Shown here one piece after another: positions 1 to 8,257 of a DNA stretch of 64,000 nt (positions are counted from its first letter, which is position 1; each line of letters starts with the position of its first letter). The position numbers were made by a program, and so were the translations under genes. Source of the stretch: Aquincola tertiaricarbonis (GTDB lineage Bacteria; Pseudomonadota; Gammaproteobacteria; Burkholderiales; Burkholderiaceae_C); the NCBI RefSeq assembly GCF_000969605.1, contig NZ_JZUE01000007.1:216637-280636 (forward strand). The letters are read 5' to 3'. The notes beneath the pieces are model-generated. The model was not told where the DNA came from. It saw only the letters and a program-made list of their open reading frames with translations, and made no database searches.

Positions 1-1110
1 GCGGCAGCCGGGCGCCAGCCCGTAGCCTTCCAGGCCGAGGATGCGCGCGCTGTTGACCGTCACCGCATCGAAGCAGGCCTGCATGCCGCCCTGCGAAGTC
101 ATCTGCGCCACGTGCAGGCCCATGGCGGCCACCTCCAGCATGTCGCCGGAGCCGAGCGAATACCACGGGTCCATCACGCAGTCATGGCCGAAGCCCACGT
201 TCACGCCCGCGGCCATCAGCTCGGGCACGCGCGTCATGCCGCGGCGCTTGGGGTAGGTGTCGTGCCGGCCCTGCAGCGTGATGTTGATCAGCGGGTTGGC
301 CACCGCATGCACGCCGGCCTCCGCGATCAGCGGCAGCAGCTTGCTCACATAGTAGTTGTCCATCGAGTGCATGGACGTGAGGTGCGAGCCGGTGACCCGG
401 CCCTGCAGCCCCAGCCGATGCGCATGGAAGGCCAGCGTCTCGATGTGGCGCGACATGGGGTCGTCGCTCTCGTCGCAGTGCATGTCCACGCGCAGGCCGC
501 GGTCGGCCGCGATCTCGCACAGCACCCGCACCGACTCGGCGCCGTCGGCCATCGTGCGCTCGAAGTGCGGTATGCCGCCCACCACGTCCACGCCGAGGTC
601 GAGCGCACGCTCCAGGTTGGCCAGCGCATTCGGCGCGCGCAGCACGCCGTCCTGCGGAAAGGCCACCAGCTGCAGGTCGATGTAGGGCCGCACCTGCTCG
701 CGCACCTGCAGCAGCGCCTGCACCGCCATCAGGCGGTCGTCGCACACGTCCACATGGGTGCGGATGGCCAGCAGGCCCTTGGCCACCGCCCAGTCGCAAT
801 AGGCCAGCGCACGTTCCACCAGCGCCTCGGGCGTGAGCAGCGGCTTCAGCTCGCCCCACAGGCCGATGCCTTCCAGCAGCGTGCCGCTGGCGTTGACACG
901 CGGCAGGCCGTAGCTCAGCGTCGCGTCCATGTGGAAGTGGGCGTCGACGAAGGGTGGGCTCAGCAGCCAGCCCTGTGCGTCGTGCACCGGCAGCTGCGGC
1001 GACGCCTGGATGTTCGGCTCCACCGCCACGATGCGGCCATCGAGCACCAGCACGTCGAGCCCGCTACGGCCGTCGGGCAGCGTGGCGTTGCGGATCAGCA
1101 GGTCGTGCAT
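1..1110 (-). CDS. codA: Cytosine deaminase-like amidohydrolase (3' end cut by window edge)
   Basis: Probable cytosolic cytosine deaminase converting cytosine to uracil and ammonia; only the first 370 residues are in the window. Metal and catalytic residues of the family are visible: H58 and H60 in the DAHFHMD segment, H211 and E214 in MHCDES, H243 in GSHLTSMH, and D310 in FGHDCVMDPWY. The late part (QGRHDTYPKRRG, then GHDxVxDPWYxLG) follows E. coli CodA closely. It starts 17 bases after upp ends, so the pair forms a salvage step: cytosine to uracil to UMP. Deaminases for other pyrimidine-like amines share the fold, so the exact substrate is inferred. Confidence 0.85.
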   Translation of the reverse strand, partial: MHDLLIRNATLPDGRSGLDVLVLDGRIVAVEPNIQASPQLPVHDAQGWLLSPPFVDAHFHMDATLSYGLPRVNASGTLLEGIGLWGELKPLLTPEALVERALAYCDWAVAKGLLAIRTHVDVCDDRLMAVQALLQVREQVRPYIDLQLVAFPQDGVLRAPNALANLERALDLGVDVVGGIPHFERTMADGAESVRVLCEIAADRGLRVDMHCDESDDPMSRHIETLAFHAHRLGLQGRVTGSHLTSMHSMDNYYVSKLLPLIAEAGVHAVANPLINITLQGRHDTYPKRRGMTRVPELMAAGVNVGFGHDCVMDPWYSLGSGDMLEVAAMGLHVAQMTSQGGMQACFDAVTVNSARILGLEGYGLAPGCR

Positions 1111-1127
1111 CGACACCGCCGGCCGTT

Positions 1128-1763
1128 CTACTTGGTGCCGAAGATGCGGTCGCCGGCGTCGCCCAGGCCCGGCACGATGTAGCCGTGCTCGTCCAGCCCG
1201 CGGTCGATGGCGGCGGTGTACACCGGCACGTCGGGGTGGCTGCCGTGGAAGTTCTTCAGGCCCTCCGGCGCGGCCAGCAGGCACACGAAGCGGATGCTCT
1301 TGGGGTTGGTTTCCTTCAGCCGCTCCACCGCGGCCACGGCCGAGTTGCCGGTGGCCAGCATCGGGTCGAGCACGATGACGTCGCGCTCATGCATGTCGCT
1401 GGGCATCTTGAAGTAGTACTCCACCGCCACCAGCGTCTTCGGGTCGCGGTACAGGCCCACGTGGCCCACGCGCGCGCCGGGCACCACGTTCAGCATGCCG
1501 TCGAGAAAGCCGTTGCCCGCGCGCAGGATGCTGACGAACACCGTCTTCTTGCCGTCGATCACCGGCGCCTGCATCTTCTCGAGCGGCGTCTCGATCTCGA
1601 TCATCTGCGTGCCGATGTCGCGCGTGATCTCGTACGCCATCAGCATGCTGATCTCGTTCAGCAGCCGACGGAAGCCGCTGGTGCTGCGCGTCTTCTCGCG
1701 CATCAGCGTCAGCTTGTGCTGAACCAGCGGGTGGGTGATGTGGTGGACTTGGGGCAGGCTCAT
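1128..1763 (-). CDS. upp: Uracil phosphoribosyltransferase
   Basis: Makes UMP from uracil and PRPP in the cytosol. The 211-residue length matches the family (about 208). The PRPP loop is seen as [14 protein letters not shown], and the C-terminal [17 protein letters not shown] is the uracil-binding end of UPRTs. The ATG at 1763 ([12 protein letters not shown]) was chosen because homology starts there; an in-frame extension to 1814 has no family similarity. In the yeast URC pathway of uracil breakdown a UPRT (Urc6) supplies UMP, so besides salvage this enzyme may feed the URC1/URC4 homologues upstream on the same strand. Confidence 0.96.
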   Translation of the reverse strand: MSLPQVHHITHPLVQHKLTLMREKTRSTSGFRRLLNEISMLMAYEITRDIGTQMIEIETPLEKMQAPVIDGKKTVFVSILRAGNGFLDGMLNVVPGARVGHVGLYRDPKTLVAVEYYFKMPSDMHERDVIVLDPMLATGNSAVAAVERLKETNPKSIRFVCLLAAPEGLKNFHGSHPDVPVYTAAIDRGLDEHGYIVPGLGDAGDRIFGTK

Positions 1764-1826
1764 GGGCTCGTGCGGGCGGTAGACAAATGCGCTGCGAGCA
1801 TACGCCGACGCCACGCGCGCGGCACG

Positions 1827-2303
1827 CTACAGGCCCAGGTCCGACAGGCCGGCGTGATCGTCCGGCCGGCGGCCCAGCGGCCAGTGGAACAGGCGGTCTT
1901 CCGCGCGGATCGGCAGGTCGTTGATGCTGGCGTAGCGCCGCTCCATCAGGCCCTGGGCGTTGAACTGCCAGTTCTCGTTGCCGTAGCTGCGGAACCAGTG
2001 GCCGGAGTCGTCGTGCCACTCGTAGGCAAAGCGCACCGCGATGCGCGGGCCGTCGAAGGCCCACAGCTCCTTGATCAGCCGGTAGTCCAGCTCGCGCGCC
2101 CACTTGCGCTGCAGGAACTGGCGCACCTGCTCGCGGCCCACCGGAAACTCCGCGCGGTTGCGCCACACGGTGTCTTCGGTGTAGACGCCGGCCACGCGGT
2201 CGGGGTCGCGGCTGTTCCAGGCGTCCTCGGCCATGCGCACCTTCTGCCGCGCGCTGTCCTCGGTGAAGGGGGGAACGGGCGGGCGGGTCTCGGGTGCGGC
2301 CAT
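1827..2303 (-). CDS. DUF1348 / SnoaL-like protein of the NTF2 fold
   Basis: A 158-residue soluble protein of the DUF1348 family, small cone-shaped NTF2-like folds of unknown activity. Family features include the early [20 protein letters not shown] segment, [19 protein letters not shown] in the middle, and [10 protein letters not shown] near the end. No signal peptide is seen. It lies between cynS (19 bases away) and upp, all on the same strand, so it is probably co-transcribed with the transporter and cyanase genes. The function in this operon is unknown. Confidence 0.85.
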   Translation of the reverse strand: MAAPETRPPVPPFTEDSARQKVRMAEDAWNSRDPDRVAGVYTEDTVWRNRAEFPVGREQVRQFLQRKWARELDYRLIKELWAFDGPRIAVRFAYEWHDDSGHWFRSYGNENWQFNAQGLMERRYASINDLPIRAEDRLFHWPLGRRPDDHAGLSDLGL

Positions 2304-2322
2304 GGCGTCTCCTTGCGTGGCG

Positions 2323-2766
2323 TCAGTAGGTCTTGTACGGCAGGAACTTGCCGCTCATGGTGATGCTGACACGATCGCCGGCGGGATGGGCCTCGCGCTG
2401 CAGGTCCATCTTGAAATCGATGGCGCTCATGATGCCGTCGCCGAACTCTTCATGGATCAGTTCCTTGAAGGTGGTGCCGTACACGCTCACCAGCTCATAG
2501 AAGCGGTAGATCAGCGGATCGGTGGGCACGCTGGTGGGCAGGCTGCCCTTGTAGGGCACCACCATCAGCCACTGCTTCTCGGCGGGCGTCAGGCCGAAGA
2601 TCTCGGCCAGCACGCCGGCCTGCTCGGCATTCAGCGTCATCTGGCCCAGGCAGGCGGCCGTGACCCATTCCTTGCTCAGGCCCACCCTGGCGGCCACGTC
2701 GGACCACTTCAGGCCCTGGGCCACCTTGGTGGCGATGATCTTCTCGGTGACGTCGATGCGGCTCAT
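2323..2766 (-). CDS. cynS: Cyanate hydratase (cyanase)
   Basis: Cytosolic cyanase: cyanate plus bicarbonate gives ammonia and CO2, which detoxifies cyanate and releases nitrogen. It has 147 residues against about 156 in E. coli. The N-terminal helical domain ([22 protein letters not shown]) precedes the catalytic domain. The catalytic triad of the family is present as R88 and E91 in YRFYE and S114 in IMSAID. The ATG at 2766 overlaps the stop of the transporter ATPase by four bases, which suggests translational coupling and links the transporter to cyanate or to a compound that yields it. Cyanate also forms spontaneously from urea, a proposed URC pathway end product. Confidence 0.96.
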   Translation of the reverse strand: MSRIDVTEKIIATKVAQGLKWSDVAARVGLSKEWVTAACLGQMTLNAEQAGVLAEIFGLTPAEKQWLMVVPYKGSLPTSVPTDPLIYRFYELVSVYGTTFKELIHEEFGDGIMSAIDFKMDLQREAHPAGDRVSITMSGKFLPYKTY

Positions 2767-3767
2767 GCGGCTTGCTCCTTGCTGCGCGGATGGAAGGGCG
2801 TGACCTTCGGGTCCGCCGGTGGGTATTCGGTGTGCGGCGCGTCCGCGGCCTGCAGGCCGGGGCGCACTTCGGGTGGTTGGGGCGGCGCGCGGCCGTGCGA
2901 CAGCGCCTGGCTGCGCTCCACCAGGAAATCGACCAGGTGGTTGCGGATGCGGTAGTACTGCGGGTCGTGGTGCAGCGTGGCGCGCTGGCGGCTGCGCGGC
3001 AGGGTGTTGACCACCACCTCCGCCACGCGGGCCTGCGGGCCGTTGCTCATCAGCAGGATGCGGTCGGCCAGCAGGATGGCCTCGTCGACGTCGTGCGTGA
3101 TCATGAAGACGGTCTGCCGCGTCTCGGCGCAGATGCGCAGCAGCTCGTCCTGGATGGTGCCGCGCGTCAGCGCATCCAGCGCGCCGAATGGCTCGTCCAG
3201 CAGCAGCATGCGCGGCTCGATGGCGAAGGCGCGGGCGATGCCCACCCGCTGCTTCATGCCGCCCGACAGCTGCGAGGGCTTCTTGTCGATGGCCGGCGCC
3301 AGGCCCACCATCGCGACGAACTTCTCCACCTGCGCATCCACCTGCGCGGCGCTCCACTGCGGCCACTTGCTGCGCACCGCGAAGGCGATGTTCTTGCGCA
3401 CCGTCAGCCAGGGCATCAGCGCATGGCCCTGGAACACCACGCCACGCTCGAGGCTGGGCCCGGCGATCTCGCGGCCGTCCATCAGCACCACGCCCTGGCT
3501 GGCCTGCTCCAGCCCGGCCAGCACGTTGAGGATGGTGGTCTTGCCGCAGCCGCTGTGGCCGATGATGCAGACAAACTCGCCGGTGCGGACGCTGAAGTTC
3601 ACTTGGTCGAACACCGGCTCGGCAGCGCCAGGGTAGGCCTTGGCCAAGCCCTGCACTTGTATGAGCAAGGGCAGTTCAGCGGCCGGCGCCGGGCCGCTCC
3701 CAAGCGGCCGCGCTCCCCCCTGGGGGGACGACGCTGCAGGCGTCTTGGGGGCTCCATCAGTCTGCAT
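2763..3767 (-). CDS. ABC transporter ATP-binding protein, nitrate/cyanate type (NrtD/CynD-like)
   Basis: Membrane-associated ATPase of a nitrate/sulfonate/taurine/cyanate-class importer, 334 residues. Walker A is GHSGCGKT at residues 70-77, the signature is LSGGMKQR and Walker B is MLLLDEPFGALD. The C-terminal tail of about 60 residues is proline-rich. Unusually, residues 5-28 are encoded by a GC-rich palindromic repeat found between genes in related genomes; the conserved domain begins only around residue 34. The start overlaps the permease stop by 11 bases. Substrate is not shown by sequence; the cynS overlap favours cyanate, with nitrate or urea-like compounds possible. Confidence 0.9.
   Translation of the reverse strand: MQTDGAPKTPAASSPQGGARPLGSGPAPAAELPLLIQVQGLAKAYPGAAEPVFDQVNFSVRTGEFVCIIGHSGCGKTTILNVLAGLEQASQGVVLMDGREIAGPSLERGVVFQGHALMPWLTVRKNIAFAVRSKWPQWSAAQVDAQVEKFVAMVGLAPAIDKKPSQLSGGMKQRVGIARAFAIEPRMLLLDEPFGALDALTRGTIQDELLRICAETRQTVFMITHDVDEAILLADRILLMSNGPQARVAEVVVNTLPRSRQRATLHHDPQYYRIRNHLVDFLVERSQALSHGRAPPQPPEVRPGLQAADAPHTEYPPADPKVTPFHPRSKEQAA
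3685..3754. repeat. REP-like palindromic element inside an ORF
   Basis: Contains three inverted repeats in a row: GGCCGCT/AGCGGCC (3692-3698 and 3703-3709, 4-base loop), CCCCCC/GGGGGG around one T (3715-3727), and GACGC/GCGTC (3730-3744). From general knowledge, near-identical CCCCCTGGGGG...GGCGTCTTGGGGG elements recur between genes in Burkholderiales. Here it is read in frame as the N-terminus of the ATPase and reaches to within a few bases of the upstream permease stop. Only one copy was recognised in the window. Confidence 0.6.
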
Positions 3768-4659
3768 AAGTGACTGCCTTTTGAAGGCGGGCGAACATCA
3801 GGTCCAGCAACATGCCCACCACGCCGATCGTGAGGATTGCGAAGATCACGTTGGGCAGCGAGAGGTTGTTCCACTCGTTCCACACGAAGTAGCCGATGCC
3901 GGTGCCGCCCACCAGCATCTCGGCCGCCACGATCACCAGCCAGGCGATGCCCATGCTGATGCGCATGCCGGTGAGGATGGTGGGCGCCGCGGCCGGCAGG
4001 ATCACTTCGAACGCACGGCGCAGCGGCTTGACCTCCAGCGTGCGGGCCACGTTCAGCCATTCGCGCCGCACGCCCGCCACGCCGAACGCGGTGTTGATCA
4101 GCATCGGCCACACCGAGCAGATGAAGATCACGAAGATGCCCGACACGCTCGAATCCTTGATCGTGTAGAGCGCCAGCGGCATCCAGGCCAGCGGCGAGAT
4201 GGGCTTCAGGATCTGGATGAACGGATCGAGCGCGCGGTACAGCAGCGGGCTCATGCCGATGGCAAAGCCCAGCGGGATCGCCACCAGGGCCGCGATCAGG
4301 TAGCCCAGCGCGACGCGGCCCAGGGAATGGCCCAGCTGCAGGCCGATGCCCTTGTCGTTGGGCCCGTTGTCGTGGAAGGGGCTGGCCAGCTGCGCCCAGG
4401 CGGCGGCCCCCATCTGCGCTGGCGTGGGGAAGCCCGACTTCTGCACCGGCGAGGCCGCCGCGCCGGCCGTCGGGTCCTTGCCCATCAGCTTGGCGTATTC
4501 GATCTCCTCGGCCGTCATGCTGGCCGCGGCGGGTGCCGGAGCCGTCCCGCGCGCCGGCAGCGTGGCCACCTGCCATACCGCGAGCAGCAGCACCAGCAGC
4601 GCCAGCGACAAGGCCGCGGCACGCAGGCTCAGGTGGCTCGGCGTGGTGTTCGTCGCCAC
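3757..4659 (-). CDS. ABC transporter permease, nitrate/cyanate type (NrtB-like)
   Basis: Inner-membrane permease of the importer, 300 residues. It has an N-terminal membrane helix, a periplasmic stretch of about 80 residues, and then the BPD-type core with about five further helices. The EAA-like loop is around EWLNVARTLEVKPLRRAFEVILPAAAPTILTGMRISMG. The end FARLQKAVTYAD is typical of NrtB. It sits 4 bases after the binding protein gene and overlaps the ATPase gene, giving the standard order binding protein, permease, ATPase. Confidence 0.92.
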   Translation of the reverse strand: MATNTTPSHLSLRAAALSLALLVLLLAVWQVATLPARGTAPAPAAASMTAEEIEYAKLMGKDPTAGAAASPVQKSGFPTPAQMGAAAWAQLASPFHDNGPNDKGIGLQLGHSLGRVALGYLIAALVAIPLGFAIGMSPLLYRALDPFIQILKPISPLAWMPLALYTIKDSSVSGIFVIFICSVWPMLINTAFGVAGVRREWLNVARTLEVKPLRRAFEVILPAAAPTILTGMRISMGIAWLVIVAAEMLVGGTGIGYFVWNEWNNLSLPNVIFAILTIGVVGMLLDLMFARLQKAVTYAD

Positions 4660-4663
4660 TGCG

Positions 4664-6055
4664 TCAGGCCCGCTTGATGGCGAAGCTGGACACGTAGGCG
4701 TCCGGCTTCTCGGGATCGAACACCTTGCCCATGACGGTGAACTTGGGGTACGCGCCGGCCGGCGGCTTCATGTCCAGCGACTCCATCGTCTTCTTGGCGT
4801 CGGTCAGCAGGAACACCTGCTCGGCCAGCTGCTTGTAGTTGACGTCGCCCTTCACGTAGCCCCAGCGCTTCATCTGCGTGAGGATCCATACCGCCATGCT
4901 CTGCCAGGGCATGGGGTCGAAGTCGGCTCGGTCGGGCACCGACTGCACCTTGCCCAGGCCGTCGGCGAAGCGGCCGGTGAGCACCTGCGCCAGCACCGTC
5001 TCGGGCTGGTTGAGGTAGGCCTGCGGCGCGATCACCTTCGCGATCAGCTCGCGGTTCTTCGGCTCGCGCGCCATCGCGGCCGATGTCATCACCGCGCGGA
5101 ACAGGGCGGCGAAGGTGTTGGGATTCTTCTGGATGAACTCGGCCGAGGTGCCGAAGGCGCAGCACGGGTGGCCGTTCCACAGGTCCTTGGTCAGCAGGTG
5201 GATGAAGCCGATCTCCTCATACACCGCGCGCTGGTTGAACGGGTCGGGGCCCAGGTAGCCGTCGATGTTGCCGGCGCGCAGGTTGGCCACCATCTCCGGC
5301 GGCGGCACCACGCGGATCTGGATGTCGCGATCGGGGTCGAGCCCTGCTTCGGCCACGTAGTAGCGCAGCAGGAAGTTGTGCATCGAATACTCGAAGGGCA
5401 CCGCGAACTTGAAGCCCTTCCACTGCTTCGGGTCGCGCTGGTCCTTGTGCTTGTTGGCCAGCGTGATGGCCTGGCCGTTGGTGTTCTGGATCGTCGCCAC
5501 CCGCATCGGCACCGGGTTGGAGCCCGCGCCCAGGCTGATGGCCAGCGGCATCGGGCTCAGGAAGTGCGTGGCGTCGTACTCCTTGTTGAGCATCTTGTCG
5601 CGGATGAGCGCCCAGCCGGCCGTCTTCACCACCTCCACGTTCAGGCCCTGCTTGCTGTAGAAGCCCAGCGGGTGGGCCATGATCAGCGGCGTGGCGCAGG
5701 TGATGGGGATGAAGCCGATCTTCAGGTCCTTCTTCTCCAGCGCGACCTTGTCCTGGGCCATCGCCTGCAGGCTGGCCAGCGGCAGCACGCTGCCGATGGC
5801 CGCCATGGCGGTGGAGCGGCCCACCGCGCGCAGGAAGCGCCGGCGCACCTCGTCCTGCGGGAACAGCGCCTTGACCAGCGCGGCCTCGATGAAGGCATTG
5901 GCGCTGGCGATGAAGTCCTCGCTCTCGCTGCGCGCCTTCAGCGTGCCGATGGCCGCCTCGGCCTGCCCATGCTCGGCCGCGGAAGCATGCTGGCCGCAGG
6001 CGCAGCGCATCAGCAGCGGGCGGTCTGCGTCGTACGGGTCGAGGCCTGGGCTCAT
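4664..6055 (-). CDS. ABC substrate-binding protein, CmpA/NrtA family
   Basis: Periplasmic binding protein of the adjacent importer, 463 residues. A twin-arginine-type signal (RRRF at 71-74, hydrophobic run, cleavage near AMAQ at about 101) lies unusually far from the N-terminus. It is preceded by about 70 residues with a Cys/His cluster (C18, C20, H23, H29), a pattern I associate with proteobacterial NrtA-like proteins. The mature part (KIGFIPITCATPLIMAHPLGFY, then YLGPDPFNQRAVYEEIGF) is NrtA-like. Export by Tat suggests folding before export, perhaps with a cofactor. The ligand could be nitrate, cyanate or bicarbonate. The two-component genes start 93 bases upstream on the same strand. Confidence 0.9.
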   Translation of the reverse strand: MSPGLDPYDADRPLLMRCACGQHASAAEHGQAEAAIGTLKARSESEDFIASANAFIEAALVKALFPQDEVRRRFLRAVGRSTAMAAIGSVLPLASLQAMAQDKVALEKKDLKIGFIPITCATPLIMAHPLGFYSKQGLNVEVVKTAGWALIRDKMLNKEYDATHFLSPMPLAISLGAGSNPVPMRVATIQNTNGQAITLANKHKDQRDPKQWKGFKFAVPFEYSMHNFLLRYYVAEAGLDPDRDIQIRVVPPPEMVANLRAGNIDGYLGPDPFNQRAVYEEIGFIHLLTKDLWNGHPCCAFGTSAEFIQKNPNTFAALFRAVMTSAAMAREPKNRELIAKVIAPQAYLNQPETVLAQVLTGRFADGLGKVQSVPDRADFDPMPWQSMAVWILTQMKRWGYVKGDVNYKQLAEQVFLLTDAKKTMESLDMKPPAGAYPKFTVMGKVFDPEKPDAYVSSFAIKRA

Positions 6056-6148
6056 CGGGGTGTCCTTGGTGGATCGGTGAGCTGAATGCTAGGAAGCCAC
6101 CCCCGCGGGCACCATCGATCAGCGCGGGTTGTTGGTGTAGGGCTGGCA

Positions 6149-6793
6149 CTACGCCAGCAACTGATGCCTCACCGCATACAACGCCAGCTCCACGTCGTTG
6201 CGCACGCCGGTCTTCTCGAGGATGCGGGCGCGGTAGGTGCTCACGGTGTTGGGGGCCAGCACCAGCTGCTCGGCGATCTCGCCCACGCTGTGGCCGGTGG
6301 CCAGCAGGCGGAACACCTGGTGCTCGCGGTGCGACAGCCGCTCGTGCAGCGGCTGCTCGTCATCGGCGCCGCGGCCGGCGCCTACCGCGCCGGCCAGCTG
6401 CTCGGCCACGCTGGGCGTGATGAACAGGCGACCGCGCGCCACGGTGCGGATGGCGTCGATCATCTGCTCGGAATCGGCGCTCTTGTTCAGGTAGCCGGAG
6501 GCGCCCAGCTTCAGGCTGCGCACCGCGTACTGCCGGTCGGGGTAGGTGCTGAGCATCAGCACCGGCAGCTTGGGGAATTCGGCCTTGAGCTGCTTGAGCA
6601 CGTCCAGCCCGTCGCGCTGCGGCATCGCGATGTCCAGCAGCAGCACGTCGATGCCGCCGCGGCGCACCGCCGCGATGGCGTCGGGGCCGTTGGCGGCCTC
6701 GCCGGCCCAGCCGATGTCGTCGGCGTCGGCCAGGATCTGCTTGATGCCCTGGCGCACGATCTGGTGGTCATCGCAGACCAGCACGTGGATCAT
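6149..6793 (-). CDS. NarL-type response regulator
   Basis: DNA-binding response regulator of 214 residues. The receiver domain (1-120) has acidic residues D8-D9, phospho-acceptor D54 in LLLDIAMP, the T/S position in LMLST and the lysine in YLNKSADSEQ. A LuxR-type helix-turn-helix covers about 150-208 (LSHREHQVFRLLATGHSVGEIAEQ, then TVSTYRARILEKTG). It overlaps the kinase gene by four bases. Its position just upstream of the NrtA-like operon on the same strand makes that operon the likely target (inference). Confidence 0.95.
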   Translation of the reverse strand: MIHVLVCDDHQIVRQGIKQILADADDIGWAGEAANGPDAIAAVRRGGIDVLLLDIAMPQRDGLDVLKQLKAEFPKLPVLMLSTYPDRQYAVRSLKLGASGYLNKSADSEQMIDAIRTVARGRLFITPSVAEQLAGAVGAGRGADDEQPLHERLSHREHQVFRLLATGHSVGEIAEQLVLAPNTVSTYRARILEKTGVRNDVELALYAVRHQLLA

Positions 6794-7983
6794 GGCGCGG
6801 CCTCCTGCACGCTCAGCGGCATCACCAGCCGCACGCGGGTGCCCAGGCCCGGCGCGCTGTCGATCACCAGCCGGCCGCCGAAGTGCGCCGCACGCTCGCG
6901 CATGCCCAGCACGCCGTAGCTGCGTGCATCGGCCAGCGCCTCGGGCGGCGCGCCGATGCCGTCGTCGCGCACGTCCAGGTACAGCACCGGCTCGGGCGGG
7001 TCGTCCACCGTGATGCGGATCTGCACCCGCGTGGCCTGCGCATGCCGGGCGATGTTGCTCAGGATCTCCTGGAAGATGCGGAACACCGCGATGGCCACGC
7101 CCCCTTCCGGCGGCGCCACGCCGGCGGCCACGTGCAGCTGCAGGTCGCTGGGCAGCTCGGCGGCCTCGATGAATTCCTGCGCCTGCCATTCCAGCGCGGC
7201 CCACAGGCCCTGGTGGTCGAGGATGCTGGGCCGCAGGTCGGTGATGATGCGGCCGACGTTGTCGACCGCGGTGTCGATCAGCCGGCCCATGCCGTGGCAC
7301 TTGCACAGCAGCTCGGGCCGCGCGGCCATCGGCGCCAGGCGCTTGCCCAGCCAGTCGACATCCATCTTCAGCGCCACCAGCAGCGAGCCGAGCTCGTCGT
7401 GCACCTCCCGGGCGATGCGCTTGCGCTCGGTCTCGCGCACCGTCTCCAGGTGGTTGGCCAGCTCGCGCAGCTGCGCCAATGCAGTGCTGAGCTCGGCGGT
7501 GCGCTCGGCCACGCGGGTTTCCAGCGCATCGTTCGTGCGGCGCAGCAGCTCCTCGGCCTGCTTGCGCTCGCTGATGTCGACGAAGGTGACCACCGCGCCG
7601 CAGACCTCGCCGTTCTCCAGGATCGGGTAGCTGCTGTATTCGGCCGGAAAGGCGCTGCCGTCGGCGCGCCACAGCACCTCGCCATCGACCCGGCAGGGCA
7701 GGCCCTGGCGGAAGGCGTTGAAGATGGGGCACTGTTCTTCCGGGTAATGCGCGCCGCCCGGGTGCGTGTGGTGGATCAGCGCATGCATGTTGCGGCCCAG
7801 CACCTGCTCGGGCGGCCAGCCCAGCTGCTGCGCCGCGCTGCGGTTGACGAACACGCAGCAGCCGGCCAGGTCGATGCCGAAGATGCCCTCGCCGGTGGAT
7901 TCCAGCAGCAGGCTCAGGCGATCACGCCAGACGTCGGCCACCCGGCCGGCGCCGGCTGCGGGGAGAACGGCAGACCACGACAT
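6790..7983 (-). CDS. PAS sensor histidine kinase of the NarX/UhpB class
   Basis: Soluble 397-residue kinase with no membrane helix. A PAS domain covers about 22-140 with the motif HTHPGGAHYPEEQCPI. A short coiled coil follows (145-185), then a HisKA_3 dimerisation domain with phospho-acceptor H195 in REVHDELG, and an HATPase domain (NIARHAQATRV, DDGIG, YGVLGMRERA). It pairs with the downstream NarL-type regulator. The cytoplasmic PAS domain suggests sensing of an internal metabolite or redox state; the ligand cannot be told from sequence. Confidence 0.94.
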   Translation of the reverse strand: MSWSAVLPAAGAGRVADVWRDRLSLLLESTGEGIFGIDLAGCCVFVNRSAAQQLGWPPEQVLGRNMHALIHHTHPGGAHYPEEQCPIFNAFRQGLPCRVDGEVLWRADGSAFPAEYSSYPILENGEVCGAVVTFVDISERKQAEELLRRTNDALETRVAERTAELSTALAQLRELANHLETVRETERKRIAREVHDELGSLLVALKMDVDWLGKRLAPMAARPELLCKCHGMGRLIDTAVDNVGRIITDLRPSILDHQGLWAALEWQAQEFIEAAELPSDLQLHVAAGVAPPEGGVAIAVFRIFQEILSNIARHAQATRVQIRITVDDPPEPVLYLDVRDDGIGAPPEALADARSYGVLGMRERAAHFGGRLVIDSAPGLGTRVRLVMPLSVQEAAP

Positions 7984-8029
7984 CGTGCCGCGCCTGCACG
8001 CAAGCCACGTGCCGGGCGGCTCTACGGCT

Positions 8030-8257
8030 CTACGGCGCTGCCTGCGCCGCTGCCGCGGCGATCGCGCCGGGCGTGGTGATCCACAGGTCGGCCCGGTGCG
8101 CGGCGATGTGCTGCAGCGCCCGCCGCAGCCGGTCAGGCCGGCCCACCACGATGGCCGGGATGTCGTTCAGCTCCTGCGGGTACGGCACCGACCACAGCGG
8201 CAGGCTGCGCCGGGTGATCAACAGGTCGTCGAAACGGTCGTGGGGGGCGCGCCCCGG
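8030..8257 (-). pseudogene. 3' remnant of a polysaccharide deacetylase/allantoinase-like gene
   Basis: A frame open from the stop of the reductase gene encodes about 75 residues resembling the C-terminus of NodB-type polysaccharide deacetylases of the PuuE/allantoinase class: RAPHDRFDDL, then LPLWSVPYPQELNDIPAIVV. The rest of that gene is absent. The remnant is in the same frame as the reductase and separated from it only by its stop codon, as though the reductase gene replaced the 5' part. It probably makes no independent protein. The family match rests on the PYPQELNDIP segment only. Confidence 0.55.

Noticed and set aside
112..1182. A 356-residue plus-strand frame over the start of the window
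   Set aside because: Antisense to the cytosine deaminase gene, whose metal ligands are all present on the minus strand.
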